From assembly GCA_002392405.1 (NCBI GenBank), contig DGGY01000015.1, positions 1-31,773 on the forward strand: 31,773 nt of DNA, given 5' to 3'. Of this stretch, positions 7,279-14,982 are shown in pieces (the first letter of the stretch is position 1; each line of letters starts with the position of its first letter). Source of the stretch: Treponema sp. UBA3862 (GTDB taxonomy: Bacteria > Spirochaetota > Spirochaetia > Treponematales > Treponemataceae). Below the pieces are notes generated by a model. That model made no database searches, was not told the origin of the DNA, and saw only the letters and a program-made list of their open reading frames with translations. The position numbers and the translations under genes are program-made.

Positions 7279-9291
7279 ATGGCATTTGTTCAGTTTTCAA
7301 AAGTTTCCCTCGCCTTTGGTGACAGGGATATTCTTAAAGAAGTTTCAGTAAATCTTCAGGCAGGAACTAAGGCTGCCCTGACCGGTGCCAACGGAAGCGG
7401 AAAGTCCACTCTTATAAAAGTCATGGCCGGCCTTGTGCAGCCTGACGGCGGACAGCGTGTTGTTCAGAAAGATGCGCGGATTGCTTACCTGCCCCAGAGC
7501 GGGCTTACTCATCATGGCTGTTCTTTGCGTGAAGAAGCGGACAAGGCTTTTGATTTCGGCTATAAACTTCAGGAAGAACTTGAAAAAATCGGCGATGCCT
7601 TAAAGGACGGCAGCGGCAAGGAAAAAGTGCTTCTTGAACGGCACGACGCTGTTTTAAATGAGCTTGAAGAATCCGGCTGGAACAGAAGACGTGCTCTTGC
7701 AGAGCAGATTCTTACGGGGCTTGGATTTTCCCGGGAAGACTTAGACAAAAAGTGTGAAGAGTTTTCAGGCGGCTGGCAGATGAGAATTGCCCTTGCCAAA
7801 GCGCTCATGGTAAATCCTGATATTCTTCTTCTTGACGAACCGACAAACTACCTCGATCTTGAAGCCCGGGAATGGCTTGAAAAATTCCTGAACAATTTTA
7901 AAGGCGGTTTTCTTTTAGTAAGCCATGACCGCTATTTTTTAGACCACACGATAAACGAAGTTTACGAACTTTTTAACGGAGACCTTCACCGCTATGCCGG
8001 GAACTATTCTCATTACGAAAAAGTTCGTGAAGTTGAACTTGAAACTTTAATCCATGAATACGAAAAGCAGCAGGCAGAAATTGCGCACCTGCAGGAGTTT
8101 ATAAACAGATTCGGAGCAAAGGCTACAAAGGCGGCTCAGGCCCAGGAACGCCAGAAAATGCTCGATAAAATTCTTGAAAAAGAAATCGTAATTCCGGAAA
8201 GCCTTAAAAAAATCCACTTTAAGTTTCCGCCCGCTCCTCATGCAGGACGTCTTGTCGTAACTTTAAAAGGCATTACAAAATCCTACGATGGGGAAAAGAA
8301 GGTCCTTGATAATTTAGACCTTGTCCTTGAAAACGGCGACCGTCTGGTTGCTGCAGGTCATAACGGGGCAGGAAAATCAACTCTTTTAAGGATAATTGCC
8401 GGAGAGGACAGTGATTTTTCGGGTGAAGTAAAACTGGGAAGCGGTGTAAAAATCGGATATTTCAGCCAGGACAACGCCGAAACGCTTAAAGGTTCTGCCA
8501 CGGTTTTAGAAACAATCGAAGCAGAAGCCCCTCTTGAACTGATTCCAAAAATCCGCGACATGCTCGGTGCGTTTTTGTTTCGCGGGGATGATGTTCACAA
8601 GAGCCTTGATATGCTTTCGGGCGGTGAAAAATCCCGTGTCGCACTGTTAAAGCTTCTCTTGAAGCCTGTAAATCTTTTGATTCTGGACGAACCTACAAAC
8701 CACCTCGACATGCATTCAAAAGACGTTCTGCTTGATGCCCTTAAAGATTTTGGCGGAACCGTAGTTTTCGTAAGCCACGACCGCGGATTTATTGAAAATC
8801 TTTCTACCCGTGTCCTTGAGTTAAAGCCGGGTAAATACAGACTCTTTCCTGGTGACTATAAATATTACATGGAGCGGCTTGAAGCAGAAGAAAAGGGGGA
8901 AGTCTCCCCCCCGCTTCAGACTCCTCGCTCTGCTGCGGTGTCTTACGCTGCCCCTTCTGCGGGGGCACCCCGCAACGCCCCGCAGCCTGACTCAAGTTTG
9001 CAGGACGGCGCCCCATCAAAATCTGCAGTACAGTTAAGCTGGGAAGAACAGAAAAAGCTTGAGGCAGAAAGGCGCCGCGCTGAAAAGGCTGTAAAAGCGC
9101 TGGAAGAGAAGATTCTTGAACTTGAAGATAAAAAAACTTCGCTTGAAGGACAGATGGCGCGCCCTGAAGTCTATTCAAACGGAGAAAAAGCAAAGGCCGT
9201 TCAGAAAGAGATAGAAAAGGTTTCAGAAAGCCTTGAAGAATTGAACTTACAGTGGATTGAAGCAGCAGAAGCTCTTGAAAAATTAAGCTGA
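7279..9291 (+). CDS. ABC-F family ATPase (translation/ribosome-associated) with repeat-derived linker
   Basis: A cytosolic protein with tandem ATPase domains and no membrane segments, of the ABC-F type (Uup/EttA/YfmR group), which generally acts on ribosomes. Domain 1 has Walker A GANGSGKST, signature FSGGWQMR and Walker B LLLDEPTNYLD. A charged helical linker follows (about 255-300, GAKATKAAQAQERQKML). Domain 2 has GHNGAGKST, LSGGEKSR and LILDEPTNHLD. Residues about 590-665 are a Glu/Lys-rich coiled coil, as in Uup-like members. Between domain 2 and the coiled coil, residues about 539-568 are a Pro/Ala/Ser-rich stretch (VSPPLQTPRSAAVSYAAP and on) encoded by a copy of the GC-rich dispersed repeat; the reading frame is kept. 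The gene starts 1 nt after the upstream stop with no clear Shine-Dalgarno, suggesting coupled translation. The exact ABC-F subtype cannot be settled by eye. Confidence 0.92.
   Translation: MAFVQFSKVSLAFGDRDILKEVSVNLQAGTKAALTGANGSGKSTLIKVMAGLVQPDGGQRVVQKDARIAYLPQSGLTHHGCSLREEADKAFDFGYKLQEELEKIGDALKDGSGKEKVLLERHDAVLNELEESGWNRRRALAEQILTGLGFSREDLDKKCEEFSGGWQMRIALAKALMVNPDILLLDEPTNYLDLEAREWLEKFLNNFKGGFLLVSHDRYFLDHTINEVYELFNGDLHRYAGNYSHYEKVREVELETLIHEYEKQQAEIAHLQEFINRFGAKATKAAQAQERQKMLDKILEKEIVIPESLKKIHFKFPPAPHAGRLVVTLKGITKSYDGEKKVLDNLDLVLENGDRLVAAGHNGAGKSTLLRIIAGEDSDFSGEVKLGSGVKIGYFSQDNAETLKGSATVLETIEAEAPLELIPKIRDMLGAFLFRGDDVHKSLDMLSGGEKSRVALLKLLLKPVNLLILDEPTNHLDMHSKDVLLDALKDFGGTVVFVSHDRGFIENLSTRVLELKPGKYRLFPGDYKYYMERLEAEEKGEVSPPLQTPRSAAVSYAAPSAGAPRNAPQPDSSLQDGAPSKSAVQLSWEEQKKLEAERRRAEKAVKALEEKILELEDKKTSLEGQMARPEVYSNGEKAKAVQKEIEKVSESLEELNLQWIEAAEALEKLS
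8894..8981 (-). repeat. GC-rich dispersed repeat, copy B, inside the ABC-F coding sequence
   Basis: In reverse orientation relative to copy A. Shared blocks include AAGTCTC, CAGxCTCCxCGCTC, TGCGGTxTCTT, CGCTxCCC, TCTGCGGG and CCCGCAACGCCCC in the same order and spacing. It is read through in frame and gives a low-complexity Pro/Ala/Ser linker. GC content and codon choice differ sharply from the flanking gene. Confidence 0.75.
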
Positions 9292-9309
9292 AAAAGGGAG
9301 GAAAGAAAG

Positions 9310-10290
9310 ATGAAAGTTCTTGTTATTGGTGGTGCAGGTTACATAGGCTCTCATGTTGTTAAGGAACTGATGAAGGCAGGACATAAAGTTACTGTCTTTG
9401 ATAATCTTTCTTCAGGACTTAAGCAGAACCTCTTTGAAGAAAACTGCTTTATTCAGGGGGATATTCTTGATGTTAAGGCCCTTGAAAATGCATTTGAAAA
9501 AGGTTTTGATGCTTTTGTTCATCTTGCGGCATTTAAGGCGGCAGGGGAGTCAATGCTCTGTCCTGAAAAGTATTCCGTTAATAATATTACGGGGACAATC
9601 AACATAATGAATGCGGCCGTAAAATGCGGCTGTAAAAATATGGTCTTTTCTTCAAGTGCTGCTGTTTTCGGTGAACCTGAGTATCTTCCTATTGATGAAA
9701 ACCATCCTAAAAAACCGGAAAACTACTACGGTTTTACAAAATTAAAGATTGAAGAGTTCATGTCCTGGTATCACCAGCTCAAAGGCTTAAATTATGCGGC
9801 CCTGCGTTATTTTAATGCCGCAGGCTATGACATTGAAGGTTTCCCAAACGGACTTGAACAGAATCCTGCAAACCTTCTGCCTGTAATTATGGAGACAGCC
9901 TGCGGTCTCCGCGAAAGGATGAAAGTCTTTGGAACAGATTACGACACCCGCGACGGCACCTGTATTCGTGATTATGTTCATGTAAATGACCTTGCCGCTG
10001 CTCATGTAAAGGCGCTTGAATACATCGTAAATAAAAATGAATGCCTGACAGTAAACCTGGGAAGTGAAAAAGGCGTTACCGTAAAAGAAATGCTTGAAGA
10101 GGCAAGAAAAATCACCGGGAAAGACATTCCTGCTGATTTTACGGACAGACGCCCTGGAGATCCTGCAGTTCTTGTAGCCTCGGCAAAACTTGCGTATGAA
10201 AAACTCGGCTGGAAGGCAGAGTATTCAGACGTGAGAACGCTCCTTGAAACCACCTGGAAAGCATATCAGTCCGGAACAAATCTGCACTAA
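9310..10290 (+). CDS. galE: UDP-glucose 4-epimerase
   Basis: Interconverts UDP-glucose and UDP-galactose, feeding the Leloir pathway and surface-glycan precursors. It is a cytosolic short-chain dehydrogenase/reductase-fold protein of 326 residues, close to the usual 330-340. The NAD-binding GGAGYIGSH is at 7-15. The substrate and catalytic elements SSSAAVFGEP and YYGFTKLKIEEF (Tyr-x-x-x-Lys) follow, then RYFNAAGYD, RDYVHVNDLAAAHVKAL and the C-terminal RRPGDPAVLVASAKLAYEKLGW. A strong GGGAGGAAAG ribosome binding site precedes the ATG. It is the last gene of the run beginning with the SH3 lipoprotein and is closed by a hairpin terminator. A GalE-like epimerase acting on UDP-GlcNAc/GalNAc is the main alternative. 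Confidence 0.93.
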   Translation: MKVLVIGGAGYIGSHVVKELMKAGHKVTVFDNLSSGLKQNLFEENCFIQGDILDVKALENAFEKGFDAFVHLAAFKAAGESMLCPEKYSVNNITGTINIMNAAVKCGCKNMVFSSSAAVFGEPEYLPIDENHPKKPENYYGFTKLKIEEFMSWYHQLKGLNYAALRYFNAAGYDIEGFPNGLEQNPANLLPVIMETACGLRERMKVFGTDYDTRDGTCIRDYVHVNDLAAAHVKALEYIVNKNECLTVNLGSEKGVTVKEMLEEARKITGKDIPADFTDRRPGDPAVLVASAKLAYEKLGWKAEYSDVRTLLETTWKAYQSGTNLH

Positions 10291-10294
10291 ATGT

Positions 10295-10328
10295 CATTGC
10301 CGTGCATCCAAACGGCAATGAGTAATTT
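10295..10328 (+). terminator. Rho-independent terminator after galE
   Basis: A 9-bp perfect stem (10295-10303 with 10312-10320, loop of 8) followed by AGTAA and a run of T. It starts 5 bases after the galE stop. Confidence 0.75.
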
Positions 10329-10417
10329 TTTTCAATTTTTTTATTCTTTTCTGCAACCTTTTAAAAAAACTTGTGTCTAATAAAAAGAGAACACAAAAAA
10401 CTCCTTTTTTTTCGAAT

Positions 10418-10513
10418 GGGGTTCTCAGGGGAAATCCCCTGAGCGCTGCCGCGGAGAGTGGGGGTAAGGGGGAGAGAGGAGCTCGCTTGCGGGTAGGGCT
10501 TCTCTCTCCCCCT
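10418..10513 (+). repeat. GC-rich dispersed repeat, copy C, abutting a ribosome binding site
   Basis: Same orientation as copy A and more diverged. It opens with a perfect 7-bp hairpin around AAAT (TCAGGGG with CCCCTGA, from 10425), followed by a GCGGAGAG/GGGGTA core. It ends in a long hairpin: 12 perfect pairs between 10467-10478 and 10502-10513, extendable inward with wobbles. The base after the hairpin begins the GGAGGA that serves the acyl-CoA synthetase start. Confidence 0.65.
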
Positions 10514-10523
10514 GGAGGAATAA

Positions 10524-12182
10524 ATGCGTACTTACGACGACACAATGTTTATTGACACTTTTGAACACGAATACACCTGGCTCAACGGCTTTATGCGCAA
10601 TGTCCGCCGTTTTTCTAAAAGACCGGCTGTAATCGACCCGGATACAAAAAGAACCTGGACTTATTCTGAACTCAATAAAGAAGCTAACCGCCTTGCAAAT
10701 GCTTTAAAAAAGGCAGGCGTTAAAAAGGATGATGTTGTACTCGGTGCACTCAGAAACTCTCCTGAGTTTACCTTTATGTATACAGGTCCGCGCAAAATCG
10801 GTTCAATTTTTCTTGCCGCAAATTTCAATCTTGCATCAGGTGAGATGGCTCTCTTAATCAATCACAACAAGCCTAAAGTTGTTGTTTATACTGCAAACAT
10901 TGCTTCTGTAATGGAAGAAGCTGCAAAAATCTGTCTCTGGAAGCCTAGTATCTTTGTGCTTGCTGATAATATTGAAGGCCTTCCTCTTCCAAAGGGACAT
11001 ATTTCCTATGAAGATTTTGTAGAAGGCATGAGTGAAGACGAACCTGAAATTGACTTCCGCCCTCACATTTACGATGAAGTTCTCCGCCTTTGTACAAGCG
11101 GAACTACAAGCATGCCTAAATCAGTTCCAATCAACGATATCAACGAAGTGCTTTCTGCACACGATGTAATCATGCATTATCCTATGAATCAGTTTGACGT
11201 AACGCTCAACATGACTCCGTGGTTCCACAGAGGCGGCTGCCACTCAGGCGGAATGTGTCCTGTATTTTACAGCGGGGCCGCAGCAATGGTAATGCGCTCT
11301 TTCCGTCCGCAGACTTCACTTGACTGGTGTTCACAGTACAAAATCACTTTTATGATGGGGGCTCCTACAAACCTTGAAATGCTTTCGCGCACTCAGGAAA
11401 AGGCACCGAGAGATCTTTCTCCACTCCGCGGAATTGTAACGATGGGTGCACCTCTTGCCCGTGAAGACTGCATACGCTTCCAGAAAACCCTTACTCCGAA
11501 TATCTTCAACGGTTACGGAACTACAGAAACATTCTGGAATTCCTTCCTTCGTCCGTATAATCTTCCTGACGGGGCAGGTTCTGTAGGTTTAAGCTGCACT
11601 GACGATGAAGTAAGGGTTATCCGTATTCCTGAAGACGGCTCAAAAGGAAATCCTGATGATTTAGTTCCGTTTGACAGTCAGACTGAAGGAGAAGTAATCA
11701 TCCGTTCTCCTGCAAAATCTACCTATTCTTATTATCACGATGAACAGAACCAGAAGCTTAAATTTGCTGACGGCTGGATGTATACGGGCGATACAGGTGT
11801 CTGGAATGAAGACTGGATGGTAACAATCAAGGGCCGCAAGGACGATATGATGGTTGTTTCAGGGGAAAATATCTATCCGACTCAGATTGAAGAAGTTATT
11901 TCACAGAACGAAAAGGTAAAGAACTGTATTGTAACAGCAGTGCCTGATAAAGTCCGCGGACAGGCAGTTGTTGCCTATGTAATTCCCGGGGATTCTTCGC
12001 TTACCTACAAAGAATTGAATGATTTCTGTGCAACAAGTAAAATGTTGAGCAGATATAAAAGACCACGCTATTTTGCCATTGTTGACAGCATTCCGATGAC
12101 TGCAACAGGAAAAAAACAGCATGCAAAAATTAAAGCACAGGCAATCGGGGATTTAAATAACGGTAAGCTCGTGAGGGTTTAA
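10524..12182 (+). CDS. AMP-forming acyl-CoA synthetase/ligase (ANL superfamily)
   Basis: A 552-residue enzyme of the acyl/aryl-CoA ligase type, which makes an acyl-adenylate and transfers it to CoA. The adenylation core motifs are present in order: LCTSGTTSMPKSVP (P-loop, with Ser where Gly is usual), then NGYGTTETF, YTGDTG, and the hinge and A8-type GRKDDMMVVSGENIYPTQIEEVI. The C-terminal catalytic lysine region is TATGKKQHAKIKA. The substrate cannot be read from sequence; medium- or long-chain fatty acids are plausible. The chosen ATG has GGAGGA 4 nt upstream; a second in-frame ATG at 10545 lacks one. A GC-rich repeat hairpin ends directly at that ribosome binding site. Downstream genes are a small membrane protein and an ECF sigma pair; shared transcription is possible but not shown. 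Confidence 0.88.
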   Translation: MRTYDDTMFIDTFEHEYTWLNGFMRNVRRFSKRPAVIDPDTKRTWTYSELNKEANRLANALKKAGVKKDDVVLGALRNSPEFTFMYTGPRKIGSIFLAANFNLASGEMALLINHNKPKVVVYTANIASVMEEAAKICLWKPSIFVLADNIEGLPLPKGHISYEDFVEGMSEDEPEIDFRPHIYDEVLRLCTSGTTSMPKSVPINDINEVLSAHDVIMHYPMNQFDVTLNMTPWFHRGGCHSGGMCPVFYSGAAAMVMRSFRPQTSLDWCSQYKITFMMGAPTNLEMLSRTQEKAPRDLSPLRGIVTMGAPLAREDCIRFQKTLTPNIFNGYGTTETFWNSFLRPYNLPDGAGSVGLSCTDDEVRVIRIPEDGSKGNPDDLVPFDSQTEGEVIIRSPAKSTYSYYHDEQNQKLKFADGWMYTGDTGVWNEDWMVTIKGRKDDMMVVSGENIYPTQIEEVISQNEKVKNCIVTAVPDKVRGQAVVAYVIPGDSSLTYKELNDFCATSKMLSRYKRPRYFAIVDSIPMTATGKKQHAKIKAQAIGDLNNGKLVRV

Positions 12183-12231
12183 TGGTGCACTCTGTTATCT
12201 TAGCAGAAGAAGCGTGAGATAAGGAGAAAAA

Positions 12232-12567
12232 ATGGACGGACAGATAATCAGCTCAGCTGCTCAGGTAATCATCGCAGTTATTCCTATTGTAGGAATTGCA
12301 ATCGGCGGTGTTGTAGTATTTTTCTATCTTTTGTGGCATCACCTCGAAATCCGTAAGCAGATTCAGACCGGCACCTATAAGCATGAAAAGTTTAACTTAA
12401 AGGCCTATTCACTTTTAATTGGCCTTCTGTTAACAGGTACAGGCTTAATGCTTACACTTTTTTTCAGTCTGATGAATGGAGTATCTCCGTCACTTTTAGG
12501 CGGCCTTATTCCATTATCAATAGGAATCTGTTTAATCATCTTCTATAAGCTGAATGACTGGAATTAA
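12232..12567 (+). CDS. Small three-helix membrane protein, unknown function
   Basis: A 111-residue integral membrane protein with hydrophobic helices at about 8-35, 60-80 and 87-106. A basic, His-containing cytoplasm-type loop (HHLEIRKQIQTGTYKHEKF) separates the first two. This layout resembles the small DUF6249-type proteins often seen next to ECF sigma factors, but I cannot confirm the family. The ribosome binding site AAGGAGAAAA precedes the ATG. It lies 22 nt before an ECF sigma factor gene and 49 nt after the acyl-CoA synthetase, so it could be a third component of the sigma/anti-sigma module or simply a neighbour. Confidence 0.7.
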   Translation: MDGQIISSAAQVIIAVIPIVGIAIGGVVVFFYLLWHHLEIRKQIQTGTYKHEKFNLKAYSLLIGLLLTGTGLMLTLFFSLMNGVSPSLLGGLIPLSIGICLIIFYKLNDWN

Positions 12568-12589
12568 ATTTTCAGACTGAATTTTACTT

Positions 12590-13171
12590 ATGGCAGGAAT
12601 GAGCTTAAGCAGTATTGAAAGTTTACTCAAAAACAAACGCGACGAGTTTCTTGTAAGGGCTGCACTTTCCGGGGATTCAAAATCCTTTGAGTCGCTGATG
12701 AGCCTTTACAAAAAGAGGGTCACTGCGCTTGGCATGAGTTTTTTTAAAAATCCGGATGACACGGATGACTTTGTTCAGGAAGTTTTCGTAAAAGTTTACG
12801 TAAATCTTTCAAACTTTAAGTTCAGGTCGTCTTTTGCCACCTGGGTTACAAAAATTGCCTATAATGCGGCCGTAAATTCCATCACCCGCCGTCAGGAATA
12901 TACTCCGATTGCGGATGAATCGCTTCTTGAATCTAAGGGACTTACCCCGGAAGAAGAAGAGATAAAAAAACTTACGGTTGAAGCCGTCAGGGAATGTGTA
13001 AAGGACCTTCCTGAAAATTACGGCAGGTGCGTGGAAATGTATTTTTTTCACGGGCTTAAATATGAAGAAATTTCTGAAATTACGGATTTTCCGGTGAATA
13101 CCATTAAATCCAATATTTTCAGGGCAAAAAAACTGCTTGAGCAGAAGCTGAGGGGTGTTTATGAACAGTAA
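12590..13171 (+). CDS. ECF-type RNA polymerase sigma factor
   Basis: A 193-residue sigma-70 family protein of the extracytoplasmic function group. Region 2 spans about residues 25-95, with FVQEVFVKVYVNL and FRSSFATWVTKIAYNAAVNSI typical of the core-binding and -10 recognition helices. Region 4 spans about 125-185, with LPENYGRCVEMYFFHGLKYEEI and the helix-turn-helix FPVNTIKSNIFRAKKLL. Its 3' end overlaps the next gene, a ZAS-type anti-sigma factor, by 11 nt, the standard arrangement for a sigma/anti-sigma pair. It probably directs an envelope- or redox-stress regulon and may regulate itself. No Shine-Dalgarno is obvious before the ATG; the second in-frame Met (12599) is not better placed. No clear target promoter motif was identified in the window. 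Confidence 0.92.
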   Translation: MAGMSLSSIESLLKNKRDEFLVRAALSGDSKSFESLMSLYKKRVTALGMSFFKNPDDTDDFVQEVFVKVYVNLSNFKFRSSFATWVTKIAYNAAVNSITRRQEYTPIADESLLESKGLTPEEEEIKKLTVEAVRECVKDLPENYGRCVEMYFFHGLKYEEISEITDFPVNTIKSNIFRAKKLLEQKLRGVYEQ

Positions 13172-13613
13172 AAAGTGCGAACAGGTAATGGATTCATTTT
13201 TTTCTCTGGACAGGGATGAACGCCTGCCTTTAAGGGATTCAGTGCATCTTCTTTTCTGTAAGGAATGCAGGACAAAGGTTCGTTATCTTTCAAAAGCCCA
13301 GAAACTTTCTGCACAGCCTCTCAGTCAGCGGGAATCTCTTTCAAAAGCAGGACTCAATGCAGTCTTTGACAACAAGACTCCGGAGTGGATGAAAAACTTA
13401 AAGCCAGTATCAATGTTCCGCTGGGTTTTATCAGGAATCATCATGATTGTCTTTTTTGTATTTTCAGGACTTTTCCTTGAAAAAACTCAGAATGATTTTT
13501 ATATGACCTGGTTTTATCTTATTCTTGGCGCCGCAATTACTGCTTACGGGGCAGCCTTCATCGGTGCGAACCTGGACTTCTTTGTTAAAAAAATAGATAC
13601 CGCCGCACGTTAA
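13161..13613 (+). CDS. Membrane-anchored zinc-finger (ZAS-type) anti-sigma factor
   Basis: A 150-residue protein. The N-terminal cytoplasmic part contains HLLFCKEC, an exact H-x3-C-x2-C, the zinc-binding anti-sigma signature. It is followed by a linker and two membrane helices (about 90-113 and 117-140). The upstream in-frame GTG at 13155 would lie directly on the GAGGGG ribosome binding site, whereas the ATG at 13161 is correctly spaced from it; hence this start. It overlaps the ECF sigma gene by 11 nt, so the two are co-translated. The inferred role is to hold the sigma factor inactive at the membrane until an envelope or redox signal releases it. No larger extracytoplasmic sensing domain is present, so the trigger may come through the membrane helices or another protein. 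Confidence 0.82.
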   Translation: MNSKKCEQVMDSFFSLDRDERLPLRDSVHLLFCKECRTKVRYLSKAQKLSAQPLSQRESLSKAGLNAVFDNKTPEWMKNLKPVSMFRWVLSGIIMIVFFVFSGLFLEKTQNDFYMTWFYLILGAAITAYGAAFIGANLDFFVKKIDTAAR

Positions 13614-13701
13614 TCTCTCCGTCTTTTGCGCCTGAGTGCAGGTCTTTTTATGTCCTCCTCAGGTTGAAATTAAGCATACAGGCGAAAATTCCTTCTGATT
13701 G

Positions 13702-13710
13702 TGTTACAAT
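13702..13710 (+). promoter_or_regulatory. Extended -10 promoter of M20 peptidase gene, predicts a leaderless mRNA
   Basis: TGTTACAAT fits an extended -10 (TG-N-TACAAT). The ATG at 13717 follows by 6 nt, so the start point should coincide with the A of ATG. No Shine-Dalgarno is available. The -35 match is weak. Confidence 0.5.
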
Positions 13711-13716
13711 AGTCAT

Positions 13717-14961
13717 ATGAGTAACACATATAAGCTTTTAACAGACTTTCTCGATAAAACAAGACCAGAAATAATTGAATTACAGACAATGCTGACTTCA
13801 ATTCCTGCCATGGCGCCTGAAAGCGGCGGAGACGGTGAATCAAAAAAATGTCAGGCATTAAAAAACTGGCTTAAAGCTGCAGGATTTAAAGAAGAGCAGT
13901 TTGTTCAGTATGATGCTCCTGATTCCCGCGTTTCTTCTAAAGTCCGCCCGAACCTTATTCTTACTGTACCGGGCAAATCGGCTCAGACTGTCTGGGTTAT
14001 GGCTCATCTTGATGTAGTTCCTCCCGGAGACTTAAAATACTGGAATTCTGATCCCTGGAAAGTTGTTTACGATAAAGAAAACGATAAAATTACAGGACGC
14101 GGGGTAGAAGATAACCAGCAGGGACTTGTAAGCGGAGTTTTTTCCTGCCTTGCGCTTTTGAAGAATAATATTGTTCCTGAATATACGGTAAAACTTTTGT
14201 TCATGGCAGATGAAGAATTCGGCTCTGAATACGGAATCAAATATCTTTTAAGGGAACACAGGGAACTTTTTAAACCGGAAGATTTTATTATTATTCCTGA
14301 CGGCGGCGACAGTAAGGGTGAAACAATCGAAGTAGCTGAAAAAAATATCCTCTGGCTTCGTCTTCATACTGTAGGGGAGCAGTCACACGGCTCAATGCCA
14401 CAGAAAGGCAAAAATGCTTATCTTGCATCCTGTGCGCTTGCCCTCCGCCTTAATAACCTTGAAAATGTATTTTCAAAAAAAGACCCTCTTTTTACTCCTT
14501 CCTGGTCAACTTTCCAGCCTACAAAAAAAGAGGCGAATGTTGATACTGTGAACATTATTCCGGGTGATGATGTTTTTTATATGGACTCAAGAATCCTTCC
14601 ATGCTACACGCTTGATCAGGTACGCTCAGAAGTAAAAAAATGCGTTGAGTCCGTTGAAAAAGAATACGGCGTAAAAATTGAAGTTACAGAATGTCAGGCA
14701 CAGCAGTCTCCTGCAACGAGTGTACAAGCCCCTGCGGTAAAAAAACTTGCTCAGGCTTTAAAATGCTCACGTTCAATTAAGGCTGTTCCTGTTGGAATCG
14801 GAGGCGGTACTGTAGGCGCTGAACTTCGCAATATGGGCTTTGACTGTGCAATCTGGTCAACTTTAGATGAAGTCTGCCATCAGGCAAACGAATACAGTTA
14901 CCTGAAAAATACAATCGAAGACGCAAAAACTCTCTGCGCCCTTTATCTCAATGAAGACTAG
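13717..14961 (+). CDS. M20-family zinc metallopeptidase/deacylase
   Basis: A 414-residue cytosolic di-zinc hydrolase of the ArgE/DapE/CPG2 superfamily. Metal-site motifs are in order: AHLDVVPPGD (His), GRGVEDNQQG (bridging Asp), MADEEFGSEYG (catalytic and metal Glu pair), PDGGDSKG (Asp) and DEVCHQANEY (late His). The dimerisation/lid domain lies between (about 185-300), with GEQSHGSMPQKG typical of the family. The substrate cannot be read with confidence; dipeptidase, succinyl-diaminopimelate desuccinylase and acetylornithine deacetylase activities all occur in this group. A longer TTG start at 13699 was rejected because it overlaps the -10 box. It is followed 21 nt later by the COG3014-like lipoprotein, probably co-transcribed. 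Confidence 0.88.
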   Translation: MSNTYKLLTDFLDKTRPEIIELQTMLTSIPAMAPESGGDGESKKCQALKNWLKAAGFKEEQFVQYDAPDSRVSSKVRPNLILTVPGKSAQTVWVMAHLDVVPPGDLKYWNSDPWKVVYDKENDKITGRGVEDNQQGLVSGVFSCLALLKNNIVPEYTVKLLFMADEEFGSEYGIKYLLREHRELFKPEDFIIIPDGGDSKGETIEVAEKNILWLRLHTVGEQSHGSMPQKGKNAYLASCALALRLNNLENVFSKKDPLFTPSWSTFQPTKKEANVDTVNIIPGDDVFYMDSRILPCYTLDQVRSEVKKCVESVEKEYGVKIEVTECQAQQSPATSVQAPAVKKLAQALKCSRSIKAVPVGIGGGTVGAELRNMGFDCAIWSTLDEVCHQANEYSYLKNTIEDAKTLCALYLNED

Positions 14962-14982
14962 CATAATGAAGGGCTGAATAAT

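Noticed and set aside
8804..9193. 129-codon minus-strand open frame within the ABC-F gene
   Set aside because: A shadow frame opened by the GC-rich repeat; the plus-strand protein has complete family motifs.
10294..10555. Short open frames on both strands across the galE to acyl-CoA synthetase spacer
   Set aside because: They run through a terminator and the GC-rich repeat and have no ribosome binding site or recognisable protein features.
13629..13650. Hairpin CCTG...CAGG followed by TCTTTTTA after the anti-sigma gene
   Set aside because: Only a 4-bp stem; insufficient for a terminator call.
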